DNA of 64,000 nt from Acidicapsa dinghuensis (GCF_025685685.1 NZ_JAGSYH010000006.1:186001-250000), one strand, 5' to 3'; positions 1 to 9,167 are shown, numbered from the stretch's first letter. The notes: generated by a model from the sequence alone, not told the origin. Program-made: numbers and translations.

Positions 1-336
1 TCCATCAGCAATGCAAAGGCCAGCGCAAAGGCCGCGAAGGCGCAGAAGCAGGCAGATGCAAAGAGCGACACATTGCATCAGCCAACAGTAGCTGAAGCAC
101 AGAGCAGCGCAACGACGGCTCAGCCGCAGGTGGTGGCTGTTTCTCTGCCGGTGGGAACCGATGGCGTCAAAGTCCCATCTCTAGTCGGGTTGCCAATCCG
201 CCAGGTAGTGCAGCAGGCAGCGCTGGCAGGACTGAATTTGCAGGTGACGGGCCGCGGCCTGGTCCGCTCACAAGAGCCCGCCGCAGGCTCAGTTGTCGCG
301 CCCGGTTCACAGCTCACCGTGCACTGCGCGCGTTGA
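1..336 (+). CDS. ftsI: Penicillin-binding protein / FtsI-type C-terminus with PASTA domain (5' end outside window)
   Basis: Only the last 111 residues are visible and the frame is open from base 1. An Ala/Lys/Gln-rich linker leads into a PASTA-like domain (about residues 58-110 of the visible part) with the hallmarks VPSLVGLP near its start and PAAGSVVAPGSQLTV near its end. PASTA domains sit at the C-terminus of some class B transpeptidases and bind peptidoglycan. The position directly upstream of murE, where ftsI lies in dcw clusters, supports FtsI (PBP3). The catalytic domain cannot be seen, so the symbol is inferred from context. Confidence 0.72.
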   Translation, partial: SISNAKASAKAAKAQKQADAKSDTLHQPTVAEAQSSATTAQPQVVAVSLPVGTDGVKVPSLVGLPIRQVVQQAALAGLNLQVTGRGLVRSQEPAAGSVVAPGSQLTVHCAR

Positions 337-433
337 TTTCTCCAGCTTCTGACAATGCAATCTGTCGATTGCGTAGGATGATTGCGCAGAATGTTCGCGC
401 CCGCCGAGCCGTCAGAATAGAATCGAATGCGGC

Positions 434-1969
434 ATGCAATGGCAAGAGCTTATTCGCGACGTAAAATCTCTGGAGCAGCGCAACTCCAGCGCGCAAGCGG
501 ACATAATCAGCATCGAGTACGATTCGCGCAGGGTCAGTGCTGACTCAGTTTTTGTCGCGATGCGCGGCGGCGCCACCGATGGCAATCGTTACATTGCGAC
601 TGCGGTAGCACAGCGCACTGCAGGCATCGTTACCGATTCGCAAGAGAGCTTTAGGCAGCTTGCCGTGACGAATCCGGCGCTGCCCCTGTTGCTCGTAGAG
701 CATGGCCGCACAGCACTGGCGCAGCTATCCGCCGCATTCTTCAATCATCCAGAGCGCAAACTACGATCCACCGGCGTTACAGGCACCAACGGCAAGACAA
801 CGACCGCATTTTTGACGGAATCGCTGTTGAATCACGCCGGCAGGATAGCACTGCTGGTTGGAACCATCGAGAACCATATCGCGGGTGAAGTGCGCGAAGC
901 GATCCACACTACACCTGAGTCGCGCGATCTGTTCGCGCTGATAGCCGAGGGTGTTGATCGTGGCGCAACCGAACTAGTGATGGAAGTATCGAGCCACGCA
1001 CTCGATCAAGGGCGAGTCGCGGAAATCGGCTATGACGTGGCTATCTTCACCAATCTCACTCGCGACCATCTCGATTATCACCAGACGATGGAGGCCTACT
1101 TCGCCGCCAAGCGTCTACTCTTTGATGGCTCGCGCTACAAGGCCCCGCGTGTTGCTGTACTAAACGCTGATGACCAATACAGCAACGAGTTGGCCGCCGT
1201 CGCGAGCGCGGCTGGAGCTACCGTCGTCACCTACGGCATGAGTACGCATGCAAACTGGCGAGCCGAAGGACTGGAGCTTACGCCAAGTGGGGCTGAGTTT
1301 CAGTTGATTGCTCCAGCAGGCGAAGCTCAGATCAAGTCGCATCTTGCCGGAGAAGTGAACGTGCTTAATCTGCTTGGCGCTCTCGCTGCTGCCCATTCAC
1401 GTGGTGTTGACTTCGCAGCTCTTGTGAAGACTGCCCCGTTGCTGCGTCCGGTGCCGGGACGTTTTCAGCCGGTGAATGCGGGTCAGCCCTTCACCGTGAT
1501 CGTAGACTACGCGCATACAGACGATGCCCTGCGCAATCTCACGAGGCTAGCGCGACAACTGCTGGCAGCCCCATCGTCGCAACCCGCCACGAATCGTCGC
1601 GTGATTACGCTCTTCGGCTGCGGTGGCGACCGCGACCGCACCAAGCGTCCAAAAATGGGACAAGCGGCTGGCGAAGGTAGCGATCTGGTCATCGTCACCA
1701 GCGATAATCCGCGGTCCGAAGAGCCTGACGCCATCATCGTGGAGATTCTTCCGGGACTGATCGCGACCGGTACGGATTATCTGGTCGAGCCAGATCGTGC
1801 AGCAGCCATCGCGCTGGCTCTTTCCCATGCTCATACCGGCGATGTCGTTCTGATCGCAGGCAAAGGACACGAGACACAGCAGGTACTTCGCAATGAAGTA
1901 ATCTTTTTCTCCGATGCAAAGGTTGCTCTTTCCGCATTGCAAGCAATGGGCTATGGTGGAGAGCAATGA
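434..1969 (+). CDS. murE: UDP-MurNAc-L-Ala-D-Glu:meso-DAP ligase MurE
   Basis: Cytoplasmic ATP-dependent ligase that adds the third stem-peptide residue. The 511-aa length is normal for MurE. The Mur-ligase P-loop GTNGKTT starts at residue 117, the central-domain segment FTNLTRDHLDYH follows, and the C-terminal substrate motif DNPR lies at residues 424-427. DNPR is the known signature for meso-diaminopimelate rather than lysine, so the wall should be mDAP-type. The ATG at 434 lies 98 bases after the preceding stop. The gene overlaps murF by 4 bases (ATGA), which suggests translational coupling. Confidence 0.97.
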   Translation: MQWQELIRDVKSLEQRNSSAQADIISIEYDSRRVSADSVFVAMRGGATDGNRYIATAVAQRTAGIVTDSQESFRQLAVTNPALPLLLVEHGRTALAQLSAAFFNHPERKLRSTGVTGTNGKTTTAFLTESLLNHAGRIALLVGTIENHIAGEVREAIHTTPESRDLFALIAEGVDRGATELVMEVSSHALDQGRVAEIGYDVAIFTNLTRDHLDYHQTMEAYFAAKRLLFDGSRYKAPRVAVLNADDQYSNELAAVASAAGATVVTYGMSTHANWRAEGLELTPSGAEFQLIAPAGEAQIKSHLAGEVNVLNLLGALAAAHSRGVDFAALVKTAPLLRPVPGRFQPVNAGQPFTVIVDYAHTDDALRNLTRLARQLLAAPSSQPATNRRVITLFGCGGDRDRTKRPKMGQAAGEGSDLVIVTSDNPRSEEPDAIIVEILPGLIATGTDYLVEPDRAAAIALALSHAHTGDVVLIAGKGHETQQVLRNEVIFFSDAKVALSALQAMGYGGEQ

Positions 1970-3375
1970 TACTTACATTGGCAGAGGCGGCCCTGGGCGC
2001 GGGCGCTAGGCTTGAGGCTCCCGCAAGCGCACAGGGTGTAGGCGCTCTTGTCGCGTCCGGATACTCCATTGATTCGCGCACCGTTGCTGCTGGAGAGCTT
2101 TTCTTCGCCGTGCGCGGAGAGCGGCTCGATGGACATGACTTTGTCGTCGCTGCTCTGGAGCACGGCGCAATTGGCGCTGTGGTCTCGGTGCATCGCGTAG
2201 TAAGCCTGCCGAACGCAGCTCTGGCGGCCCCACTGCTTATCGTGGAAGATCCACTGATCGCATTGCAGACGCTTGCCGCGCACGTTCGCCGCCAGTGGGG
2301 CAAGCGTGTGGTGGGCGTTACGGGCAGCGCGGGCAAGACCTCGACCAAGGAAGCTGTAGCTGCAGTTCTGGCTGCGGAGTTTCCAGTGCTTAAATCGCTT
2401 GGCAATCTCAACAACGGATTTGGCCTGCCGCTGCAATTGCTGCGTCTTGAGCCGGAGCACGAATACGCCGTCATTGAGATGGGTATGAACCACTCAGGCG
2501 AGATAGCCCAACTATGTCGCATCGCCGCTCCGGACTGGGGCGTTGTTACAAACGTCGGCATGGCGCATGTCGAAAATTTCCCCGACGGTCAGGCCGGTAT
2601 CGCGCGTGCCAAATATGAGCTGATTGAGTCGCTGCCGCCGAATGGGGTGGCTTTCCTGAATTGTGATGACCGTTACGTGAGCCAGTTCGGCCGTGATTTT
2701 CCGGGCAAAACAGTCTACTTCGGAGCCGGTCCGTGCTCTGATCCGCTGATCGCTGCGGTTCGCGAAGGCGATCAGCTCGAAATCGATCTTGTTTCAGAAG
2801 GCCGCGAAGCCACGCTGAAGCTGTCTTTGCTGGGGCGGCACAATGCCGTCAATGCGGCGGCAGCCATCGCCGTGGGGCAAGAGGCCGGCGTTCCACTCGA
2901 TGCTGCGATTCATGCGCTGGAGCAGCTTACGCCCGGCGACAAACGCGGGCAGATCCTTCACCTACACGGCGCAACCATCATCAACGACGCCTACAACTCG
3001 AACCCCGAAGCTCTGAAAGCGATGATTCTCACTCTCACGGCGCGGCCTGCCACGCGGCGCATCCTTGTAGCTGGCGAGATGCTGGAGCTCGGCGATTTTG
3101 CTGCGGAGCTGCATGCCGACTGCGGGCGGGCTGCCGCTGAGGCTCGCGTTGATGTGATCGTTGGTGTGCGTGGCCATGCCGCCGATCTGGTTCGCGGAGT
3201 GACCGAGGCTGCAGTGCCTGGCGTGGCAACGATTTTCCTGCACGATGCGGACGCGGCAGGCGAGTGGCTCAAAGAAAATCTGCGTACCGGGGATGTAGTG
3301 CTGGTAAAGGGTTCGCGAGGTGTTCGTCTGGAGCGGGCGATCGATGCCCTCATGTCGCATGACGACGCTAATTAG
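1966..3375 (+). CDS. murF: UDP-MurNAc-tripeptide:D-Ala-D-Ala ligase MurF
   Basis: Adds D-Ala-D-Ala to the UDP-MurNAc tripeptide in the cytoplasm. The 469 residues contain the Mur-ligase P-loop GSAGKTST from about residue 120, the central-domain stretch VIEMGMNHSGEIAQL, and the MurF-typical NDAYNSNPEA segment near residue 340. The start codon overlaps the murE stop (ATGA), so the two ligases that act in sequence are probably translated in a coupled way. Nothing in the sequence suggests truncation. Confidence 0.97.
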   Translation: MILTLAEAALGAGARLEAPASAQGVGALVASGYSIDSRTVAAGELFFAVRGERLDGHDFVVAALEHGAIGAVVSVHRVVSLPNAALAAPLLIVEDPLIALQTLAAHVRRQWGKRVVGVTGSAGKTSTKEAVAAVLAAEFPVLKSLGNLNNGFGLPLQLLRLEPEHEYAVIEMGMNHSGEIAQLCRIAAPDWGVVTNVGMAHVENFPDGQAGIARAKYELIESLPPNGVAFLNCDDRYVSQFGRDFPGKTVYFGAGPCSDPLIAAVREGDQLEIDLVSEGREATLKLSLLGRHNAVNAAAAIAVGQEAGVPLDAAIHALEQLTPGDKRGQILHLHGATIINDAYNSNPEALKAMILTLTARPATRRILVAGEMLELGDFAAELHADCGRAAAEARVDVIVGVRGHAADLVRGVTEAAVPGVATIFLHDADAAGEWLKENLRTGDVVLVKGSRGVRLERAIDALMSHDDAN

Positions 3376-3444
3376 TCATCATCTGGCGCCGTTCGCATAC
3401 AGCGTCGCGCCTGTAAAATCGGGTAGGACCCCCAACTGGTTTCC

Positions 3445-3456
3445 GGAGGCCACTTG
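3445..3456 (+). promoter_or_regulatory. Ribosome binding site fixing the TTG start of mraY
   Basis: GGAGG at 3445-3449 is followed by four bases and TTG at 3454. No ATG occurs at a useful distance, and translation from this TTG gives the usual MraY N-terminus (LYWLL...), so the rare start is well supported. Confidence 0.7.
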
Positions 3457-4590
3457 CTTTACTGGCTGCTCTATCAAAAACTCTTCCCATATTTTCATCC
3501 CTTTCGAATCTTCCGGTTCATTACGTTCCGCACGGCGTTCGCGTCGCTCACTGCATTGCTGATCGGCCTGGGGATCGGGCCATTCGTTATCGAGAAACTG
3601 CGGCAGTTTCAGATCAGCCAATACGTTCGCGAAGACGGTCCCGAATCACACAAGAAGAAGACCGGTACGCCCACGATGGGCGGCGTGCTCATCGCGATCG
3701 CCGTATTGCTGCCGACACTGCTCTGGTCTGATCTCACAAACCCATTCGTATGGGTAGTGGTGCTTTCCACTTCGGCCTTTGGCGCGATTGGATTTGCCGA
3801 CGATTACATCAAGGTCGTCAAACGCCGCAATCTTGGCCTGACGGCGCGTGCCAAACTGGCGTGGCAAGGTCTTGCGGCGGTTGGCGTTGCCTCTGCATTA
3901 GCGGTGCTGGAACAGTTCCGCATGTTTTCCACGCAGCTCACCGTGCCGTTTGTGAAGCAGTTCCGGCCCGATCTGCAATGGCACTGGTGGCCTGCAACGC
4001 TGCCGCATCTGCATTTTCTCGTCTTTGTGCCATTTGTTATCTGGGTAGTGTTGGTGCTGGTCGGTTCGTCCAACGCGGTCAATCTGACCGACGGTCTCGA
4101 TGGCCTCGCCATCGGCTGCACCATCATCGCTGCTGGCGCGCTCACAGTGCTGACCTACGTCAGCGGCCACATTGTCTTTTCCAACTATCTCGAACTGCAG
4201 CGCATGCCGCTGGTCTCGGAAGTCACCATCTTCTGTGGAGCGATGGTGGGCGCGTCGATCGGATTTCTCTGGTACAACGCCCATCCTGCGGAAGTCTTCA
4301 TGGGCGATGTGGGCTCGCTGGCCATCGGCGGAGCAATCGCAACGGTCGCCATAATTATCCGGCAAGAACTACTACTGCCTTTCATCGGCGGTATTTTCCT
4401 CATCGAGGCGGTTTCCGTCATGCTGCAGGTCGGCAGTTACAAGCTGCGGAAAAAGCGTATCTTCAAGATGGCTCCACTGCATCACCATTTCGAGCTGCTG
4501 GGCTGGCGGGAGTCCAAAGTCATCGCGCGGTTCTGGATAGCTGCGCTGGTGTTTGCACTGTTTGCACTCACTACGTTGAAACTGCGTTAA
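3454..4590 (+). CDS. mraY: Phospho-MurNAc-pentapeptide transferase MraY
   Basis: Polytopic inner-membrane enzyme that transfers phospho-MurNAc-pentapeptide to undecaprenyl phosphate to make lipid I. The 378 residues include the family signatures [11 protein letters not shown] near residue 67, [28 protein letters not shown], and the C-terminal [11 protein letters not shown] motif. Many hydrophobic segments match the ten-helix topology known for the family. Translation begins at TTG with a GGAGG site four bases upstream. Its place between murF and murD is the standard dcw order. Confidence 0.97.
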   Translation: MLYWLLYQKLFPYFHPFRIFRFITFRTAFASLTALLIGLGIGPFVIEKLRQFQISQYVREDGPESHKKKTGTPTMGGVLIAIAVLLPTLLWSDLTNPFVWVVVLSTSAFGAIGFADDYIKVVKRRNLGLTARAKLAWQGLAAVGVASALAVLEQFRMFSTQLTVPFVKQFRPDLQWHWWPATLPHLHFLVFVPFVIWVVLVLVGSSNAVNLTDGLDGLAIGCTIIAAGALTVLTYVSGHIVFSNYLELQRMPLVSEVTIFCGAMVGASIGFLWYNAHPAEVFMGDVGSLAIGGAIATVAIIIRQELLLPFIGGIFLIEAVSVMLQVGSYKLRKKRIFKMAPLHHHFELLGWRESKVIARFWIAALVFALFALTTLKLR

Positions 4591-4659
4591 ACAGGCAAGC
4601 CGCGGCGCCTCCGAGTGACACAATGAATCTTGGCGTACAGGCAGAATTTTGGAGCGGGA

Positions 4660-6033
4660 ATGGAGTTGAAAGGAAAGAAAGTACTGGTCGTCGGACTGGG
4701 TAAATCCGGTCTCTCAGCGGCTCTGTTTCTACGCCGTCAGGGAGCGCAGGTGACTGTCTCGGATATGCGCAGCGCCGCCGCTCTCGCGAAAGAGATTCCC
4801 GCATTGCTCGAGCACGGCATCATGGTGGAGTCCGGCGGTCATGGATTGCTCACCTTCCGCCGTCAGGATCTGATCGTAGTCAGTCCCGGAGTACCGCTCG
4901 ATACGCCGGAGATTGTGCAGGTCAAAGCCTTCGGGCTTCCTGTAATCGGCGAGCTCGAACTGGCCTCGCAATATCTCAGGGGCAAAGTGCTCGCCATCAC
5001 TGGTTCCAATGGCAAAACCACAACGACTGCGCTCACGGGCGAACTGCTGATTGCAGCGGGCCTTAAGACGCTGGTAGGCGGCAACATCGGCGTGCCGGTC
5101 GTGGACCTCATCGACAAGAGCGCAGACGATAGCTGGTCGGTTCTCGAAGTTTCCAGCTTCCAGTTGGAGAGCACGCAGCTTTTTCATCCGCAGATTGCGG
5201 TGATTCTCAATATCACTCCAGACCATCTCGATCGCCACGGCAGTTTTGAAAACTACGCAATGGCCAAGGAGCGCATCTTCAGCGCTCAGACAAAAGAAGA
5301 TTGCCTCGTTTTGAATGCCGACAATGCCCGCGCCGCATCATCAGCTGCCCGTACAGTCGCACATGTCTACTGGTTCTCCATGGAAGAGCCGGTTGCGCAG
5401 GGGGCATGGGTTCAGAATGGTTGGATTTGCTTCCGTTCTGCACCAGACGCTGTCTCCGAACAAATCATCGCGATGAATCGGATTCCGTTGAAAGGCGCGC
5501 ACAACGTGGAGAATGTGCTCGCCGCTGTCTGCGCTGCGCGTCTCGCTGGAGCCGATGCGGTATCCGTTGCAAACGCCATAGCAAGCTTCCAGGCCGTTGA
5601 ACATCGGCTGGAGTTTGTTGCAGTCGATAATGGCGTCGAGTATTACAACGACTCAAAGGCCACCAATGTGGATGCAGCGGCGAAGGCCATCGCAGCCTTC
5701 CCCGGCTGCATTCACCTGATCCTGGGCGGCAAGGATAAGAATTCCAACTACGCTGATCTTTCCGATCTGCTGCGTCGCCGGGTCAAGACTGTTTACACCA
5801 TCGGTTCCGCCGCGCAGAAGATCGAGTCACAGATTCGCGGTATGGTGCCGATAGTCTCCTGCGAGACGCTTGATCGGGCTGTTGCCGCGGGGCGCGCGGC
5901 CGCGCATCCCGGCGACGTCGTATTGTTGTCTCCCGCCTGCTCCAGTTTCGATCAGTTTGAAAACTACGAGCATCGCGGTCGGGTCTTCAAGGAACTGGTG
6001 CTTGAACACGTAGGGGCGAAGGGAGTGCGATAG
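4660..6033 (+). CDS. murD: UDP-MurNAc-L-Ala:D-Glu ligase MurD
   Basis: Adds D-glutamate to UDP-MurNAc-L-Ala in the cytoplasm. The protein opens with a Rossmann-like loop (VLVVGLGKSGLS) that binds the UDP part, then carries the P-loop GSNGKTTTT near residue 112 and the central motif NITPDHLDRHGS. The frame is open further upstream to a TTG at 4630, but the ATG at 4660 has a GGAG at 4651-4654 and gives the usual MELKGKKV-like N-terminus, so it was chosen (457 aa). ftsW follows after three bases. Confidence 0.96.
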   Translation: MELKGKKVLVVGLGKSGLSAALFLRRQGAQVTVSDMRSAAALAKEIPALLEHGIMVESGGHGLLTFRRQDLIVVSPGVPLDTPEIVQVKAFGLPVIGELELASQYLRGKVLAITGSNGKTTTTALTGELLIAAGLKTLVGGNIGVPVVDLIDKSADDSWSVLEVSSFQLESTQLFHPQIAVILNITPDHLDRHGSFENYAMAKERIFSAQTKEDCLVLNADNARAASSAARTVAHVYWFSMEEPVAQGAWVQNGWICFRSAPDAVSEQIIAMNRIPLKGAHNVENVLAAVCAARLAGADAVSVANAIASFQAVEHRLEFVAVDNGVEYYNDSKATNVDAAAKAIAAFPGCIHLILGGKDKNSNYADLSDLLRRRVKTVYTIGSAAQKIESQIRGMVPIVSCETLDRAVAAGRAAAHPGDVVLLSPACSSFDQFENYEHRGRVFKELVLEHVGAKGVR

Positions 6034-6036
6034 CGT

Positions 6037-7131
6037 ATGGCGAAGCGTGTCGGTGTCGATAAGTGGCTCTTTTTTACGACGCTGTCGCTCGTCACGCTCG
6101 GCTTGGCTTCGGTGTTTTCCGCATCTGCGGTAATGGCAGAAGCACGCTTCGGCTCGCCCTATACGTTCCTTGGCCGCCAGGCACTGTGGGCGCTTCTCGG
6201 TGTCATCGCCATGGTCGTGCTCATGCGTGTCGACTACCGGCATTACAACTCAAAGCGGTTCATTTATACCGCGATGGGCATTACCTTTCTTCTGCTGGTA
6301 GGGGTCTTTGCCGTTCACGGATCGCACGCCACGCATCGCTGGATTCGCTTCGGCCCTTTCTTCACCTTCCAGCCATCTGAAATCGCCAAGCCTGTGCTCG
6401 CAATGTACCTGGCTTGGTTTCTGCACACGCGGCTCAATGCCATGCGCGACTGGAAGCATACGCTGCTCCCTGCGGCGGGTCCGGCATTCGTATTCCTCGC
6501 GCTCATCGTCAAAGAACCCGATCTTGGTACAGCGCTGGTCATCTTCGGCATGCTGGTGATGGTATTGCTGCTCGCAGGCATGGAGTGGCGCTATGTTCTC
6601 GGCATCTTCGCCGCGGTAACTCCGGTCGTGGTCGCGCTTCTCATCTTCGTGCCATGGCGTCTCGCGCGCATGAAAGTGTTTCTGCATCCCGAAGCAGATC
6701 CACAGGGCGCAGGCTTTCACATCAATCAATCCCTCATCGCCGTGGGTACAGGCGGCTGGACGGGCCGCGGCTACATGGAAGGCGTGCAGAAGCTTTTTTA
6801 TCTTCCCGAGCCACACACTGACTTCATCTTTGCCAATATCTCTGAAGAGTTGGGTTTCATCGGTGCAATGTTCCTGATCCTGCTCTTCGTCGTACTCGGT
6901 ATTCGCGGATTGCGGACTGTATTTCTGCTCCGCGATCCCTTCGCGCGGCTGCTGGCCTTCGGTATTACCATCACCATCCTCATTCAGGCCTTCTTCAATA
7001 TGAGCGTCGTAGTCGCTCTCTTGCCGACTAAGGGCATCACTCTACCCTTCGTCTCTGATGGAGGAACCTCGCTCTGCATCATGCTGGCGTGCATCGGCAT
7101 TCTGCTCAACCTGACACGCGAGATAGAGTAG
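6037..7131 (+). CDS. ftsW: FtsW, SEDS-family peptidoglycan glycosyltransferase
   Basis: Septal SEDS protein of the inner membrane, which polymerises glycan strands with its class B PBP partner (FtsI). The 364 residues form about ten hydrophobic segments. The conserved loop GTGGWTGRGYMEG followed by LPEPHTDFIFANISEELGF is the diagnostic SEDS signature, and the end segment has PFVSDGGTS. FtsW rather than RodA is inferred from the dcw position between murD and murG. The gene begins three bases after murD and ends one base before murG. Confidence 0.95.
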   Translation: MAKRVGVDKWLFFTTLSLVTLGLASVFSASAVMAEARFGSPYTFLGRQALWALLGVIAMVVLMRVDYRHYNSKRFIYTAMGITFLLLVGVFAVHGSHATHRWIRFGPFFTFQPSEIAKPVLAMYLAWFLHTRLNAMRDWKHTLLPAAGPAFVFLALIVKEPDLGTALVIFGMLVMVLLLAGMEWRYVLGIFAAVTPVVVALLIFVPWRLARMKVFLHPEADPQGAGFHINQSLIAVGTGGWTGRGYMEGVQKLFYLPEPHTDFIFANISEELGFIGAMFLILLFVVLGIRGLRTVFLLRDPFARLLAFGITITILIQAFFNMSVVVALLPTKGITLPFVSDGGTSLCIMLACIGILLNLTREIE

Positions 7132-7132
7132 C

Positions 7133-8251
7133 TTGCCGGACCGTATTCCATTGCAAAGCTCCACAGCAAGAATCGTGATCGCCGGCGGTGGCACCGGTGG
7201 GCACATTATTCCCGCGCTCGCAGTGGCTCGTGAGCTAGTCGCAAAATATCAGGCCGAAATTCTCTTCATCGGCACAGCGCGGGGATTGGAATCCCGGCTC
7301 GTCCCGCAGGCCGGATTCAAGCTGGAGCTGATCGAGATCGGTCCGCTCAATCGTGTTTCGCTCGCAACCCGCCTTAGAACGGTAGCGCAGCTTCCCATGA
7401 GCGTCCTCGCCTGCATGCGCATCCTGCGTGCGTTTCGCGCTGATGCCGTTCTCGGTGTTGGCGGCTATGCCTCTGGCCCTGCCATGGCAGCTGCCCTGCT
7501 TAAACGCATACCGGCGATGGCTTTCGAACCGAATGCGGTTCCCGGCATGGTTAATCGGATGGTCGGCAGATACGTACAGGCCGCAGCGGTTAATTTCCCG
7601 CCCGCCGCAAAATGGTTTCGCAATGCCGAGGTGACGGGAATTCCAGTGCGCCCTGAGTTCTTCGCTATCAGTGCGCCACCGGCAAACGCTGCACCCCATT
7701 TGCTGATCTTCGGTGGATCGCAGGGAGCAAAAATCTTCAACACTATCCTGCCACCGCTCGCACCGGCACTGCTCGAAGCCGTGCCCGGACTTACGTTGCT
7801 GCATCAGGCAGGGGCAAACAGCGCCGACGCCACGCGAGCGGCTTATCAAGGCTCAGGAGCCGATCCGTCACGCTGGCAAGTTGAGCCGTTTCTGGATGAT
7901 ATGGCCGCGCAATTTGTCGCGGCGCACCTGATTCTTGCGCGAAGTGGCGCATCCACCGTTGCTGAGCTGGCTGCCGCCGGCAAACCCTCTCTTCTCGTCC
8001 CTTTCGCCGCTGCTGCTGACGATCATCAACGCCGTAATGCAGAAGTGATGGTCGAGGCCGGAGCCGCCATCATGATTCAGGAGCACGAACTCAATCAGCC
8101 TGCGCGAATCGTCGACGCTGTTCGCAACCTGTTAAGCGATCCGGCTACATTGCACCGTATGTCAGCCCAGGCGCGCACGCTGGCGCACCCATCCGCAGCC
8201 GCCCGCATCGCCAAGATTCTGATAGGGTTGCCCCGGCGATTCCGCCGCTAA
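7133..8251 (+). CDS. murG: UDP-GlcNAc:lipid I GlcNAc transferase MurG
   Basis: Membrane-associated GT-B glycosyltransferase that turns lipid I into lipid II. The N-terminal glycine-rich loop GGGTGGHIIPALA (from about residue 16) and a second GGSQGAKIFN loop near residue 194 are the family hallmarks, and ARSGASTVAELAAAGKPSLLVPFAAAADDHQ is the UDP-GlcNAc-binding region. The start is probably the TTG at 7133, one base after the ftsW stop; the next in-frame ATGs lie inside conserved sequence. Length 372 aa is normal. The forward run of dcw genes pauses after this gene. Confidence 0.95.
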   Translation: MPDRIPLQSSTARIVIAGGGTGGHIIPALAVARELVAKYQAEILFIGTARGLESRLVPQAGFKLELIEIGPLNRVSLATRLRTVAQLPMSVLACMRILRAFRADAVLGVGGYASGPAMAAALLKRIPAMAFEPNAVPGMVNRMVGRYVQAAAVNFPPAAKWFRNAEVTGIPVRPEFFAISAPPANAAPHLLIFGGSQGAKIFNTILPPLAPALLEAVPGLTLLHQAGANSADATRAAYQGSGADPSRWQVEPFLDDMAAQFVAAHLILARSGASTVAELAAAGKPSLLVPFAAAADDHQRRNAEVMVEAGAAIMIQEHELNQPARIVDAVRNLLSDPATLHRMSAQARTLAHPSAAARIAKILIGLPRRFRR

Positions 8252-8280
8252 CTTTTTCTCCCCGATCCCTTAAAAATTTC

Positions 8281-8316
8281 AACACAAAACAAAAGGGACG
8301 AGCCAAAGCTCGTCCC
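8281..8316 (-). terminator. Intrinsic terminator of the Gly/Tyr-rich gene
   Basis: A perfect 9-bp stem (8295-8303 with 8308-8316) and a 4-base loop are followed, on the reverse strand, by a T-rich tract (TTTTGTTTTGTGTT at 8294-8281). It lies just after the stop of the reverse gene ending at 8337. Confidence 0.8.
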
Positions 8317-8336
8317 TCTCGCAACCACTATCGCGA

Positions 8337-8894
8337 TTATCTGTGGCCACCACCGCCATGGCCGCCACCACCGCCATGGAATCCGCCGCCGCCACCACCA
8401 TGGAAGCCTCCGCCTCCACTGAAGCCGCCACGAACCGCGCCACCGCCACGGTATGCGCCGCCTACGCTACCACGATAGGCGCCACCGTAGCCCGGCCGTG
8501 CACCGACGTACCCACGACCACCATAGACGCCGCGTCCACCGTAATACCCGGCTCTACCGCCGTAGAATCCACGTCCACCGTAGCCATAACCGCGGCCATA
8601 CCATCCACCACGGCCATACCATCCATGGCCCCAACCCCAGCCATACCAAGGACCTACGCCGATAAACAGACCGTCGTTGAACCAGCTGGGACCGTAATAG
8701 CCGTAAGGAGCGCAGGAATACGGGTAGTAGTTATAGTAGCCATACGCGCAGTCCGGAGGATCATAAGCGTAAGGAACAGGGGCAACCACAGGGCCGATCC
8801 CGACGCCTACAAAAACGCGGGCTTGCGCCTGGGTTGAAAACGAAAGAGCCACGGCCAAGGCAGCGGCAATAAAAGCGAAGCGAAGATATCGCAT
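8337..8894 (-). CDS. Secreted or outer-surface Gly/Tyr/Arg-rich low-complexity protein
   Basis: The 185-aa product starts with a clear signal peptide (MRYLRFAFIAAALAVALSF, Ala-rich h-region, cleavage near AQA-RV). The mature part is low complexity: a Pro/Tyr-rich first third, then YGRGGWYGRGYGYGGRGFYGG-like runs, and a C-terminal GGGGFHGGGGGHGG tail rich in His. The start at 8894 is fixed by AAGGAGG six bases upstream; a longer frame to 8924 lacks support. No enzyme domain is visible. The composition suggests a structural, adhesive or metal-binding envelope protein. It is transcribed against murG and murC and ends at its own terminator. Confidence 0.8.
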   Translation of the reverse strand: MRYLRFAFIAAALAVALSFSTQAQARVFVGVGIGPVVAPVPYAYDPPDCAYGYYNYYPYSCAPYGYYGPSWFNDGLFIGVGPWYGWGWGHGWYGRGGWYGRGYGYGGRGFYGGRAGYYGGRGVYGGRGYVGARPGYGGAYRGSVGGAYRGGGAVRGGFSGGGGFHGGGGGGFHGGGGGHGGGGHR

Positions 8895-8908
8895 GTTAAA
8901 CCTCCTTA

Positions 8909-8986
8909 GGCCCTCCGGCCTCATCCAACCAGTTTCCGGTTGGTGATGGCTCTTTCCCGGTAAGCCTTGTGCCGCCGTTGCGGCAC
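8909..8986 (-). promoter_or_regulatory. Candidate structured 5' leader of the Gly/Tyr-rich gene
   Basis: Between the start region and about position 8986 the reverse-strand transcript can form a 6-bp hairpin (8969-8974 with 8981-8986), a long stem (8925-8930 with 8938-8943, extended by 8918-8923 with 8944-8950 around one bulged base), and a possible closing pairing of 8909-8917 with 8958-8966. The last helix directly precedes the AAGGAGG ribosome site. I could not match this to a named riboswitch class. Confidence 0.4.
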
Positions 8987-9016
8987 CGTCATTCTATTCA
9001 ACGCAGCTTCACGCGA

Positions 9017-9069
9017 GAAGTTGCGATATTTCTTATTGGTTGGCGGATATCGCACTGAAGTTGCGCGAT
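9017..9069. repeat. Direct repeats of a GAAGTTGCG(C)GAT element
   Basis: GAAGTTGCGAT at 9017-9027 and GAAGTTGCGCGAT at 9057-9069 lie 40 bases apart. Related copies occur at 9689-9698 (GAGTTGCGAG), 9729-9738 (inverted, GAAGTTGCGC when reverse-complemented) and 9753-9762 (GTTGCGCGAT), upstream of the next reverse gene and of murC. They look like a shared protein-binding motif. Confidence 0.4.
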
Positions 9070-9100
9070 TCTTTTACCGGCACTGTAAGTGCCGTAAATA

Positions 9101-9140
9101 CAACATGGCCTCCTTCCAGGTTTAGAAGGAGGCCATGTTG
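9101..9140 (-). terminator. Strong hairpin, probable terminator of the WXXGXW-type gene
   Basis: A perfect 16-bp inverted repeat (9101-9116 with 9125-9140) encloses an 8-base loop, 28 bases beyond the stop of the reverse gene ending at 9168. The U-tract is weak, so termination is likely but not certain; mRNA end protection is an alternative. Confidence 0.6.
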
Positions 9141-9167
9141 TGAGAACGAAGCAACTAAAGCCGGTCG

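Noticed and set aside
3750-4703. 317-aa forward frame overlapping mraY
   Set aside because: It is an out-of-frame shadow of mraY and murD start, rich in Arg/His/Ser without domain signatures.
8343-8837. Long forward frame of 164 aa opposite the Gly/Tyr-rich gene
   Set aside because: It is a Thr/Ala/Val-rich antisense reading of a low-complexity gene with a clear ribosome site and signal peptide on the other strand.
8909-8986. Named riboswitch (c-di-GMP-I, cobalamin or fluoride)
   Set aside because: I compared the leader with the conserved cores I remember and found no match.
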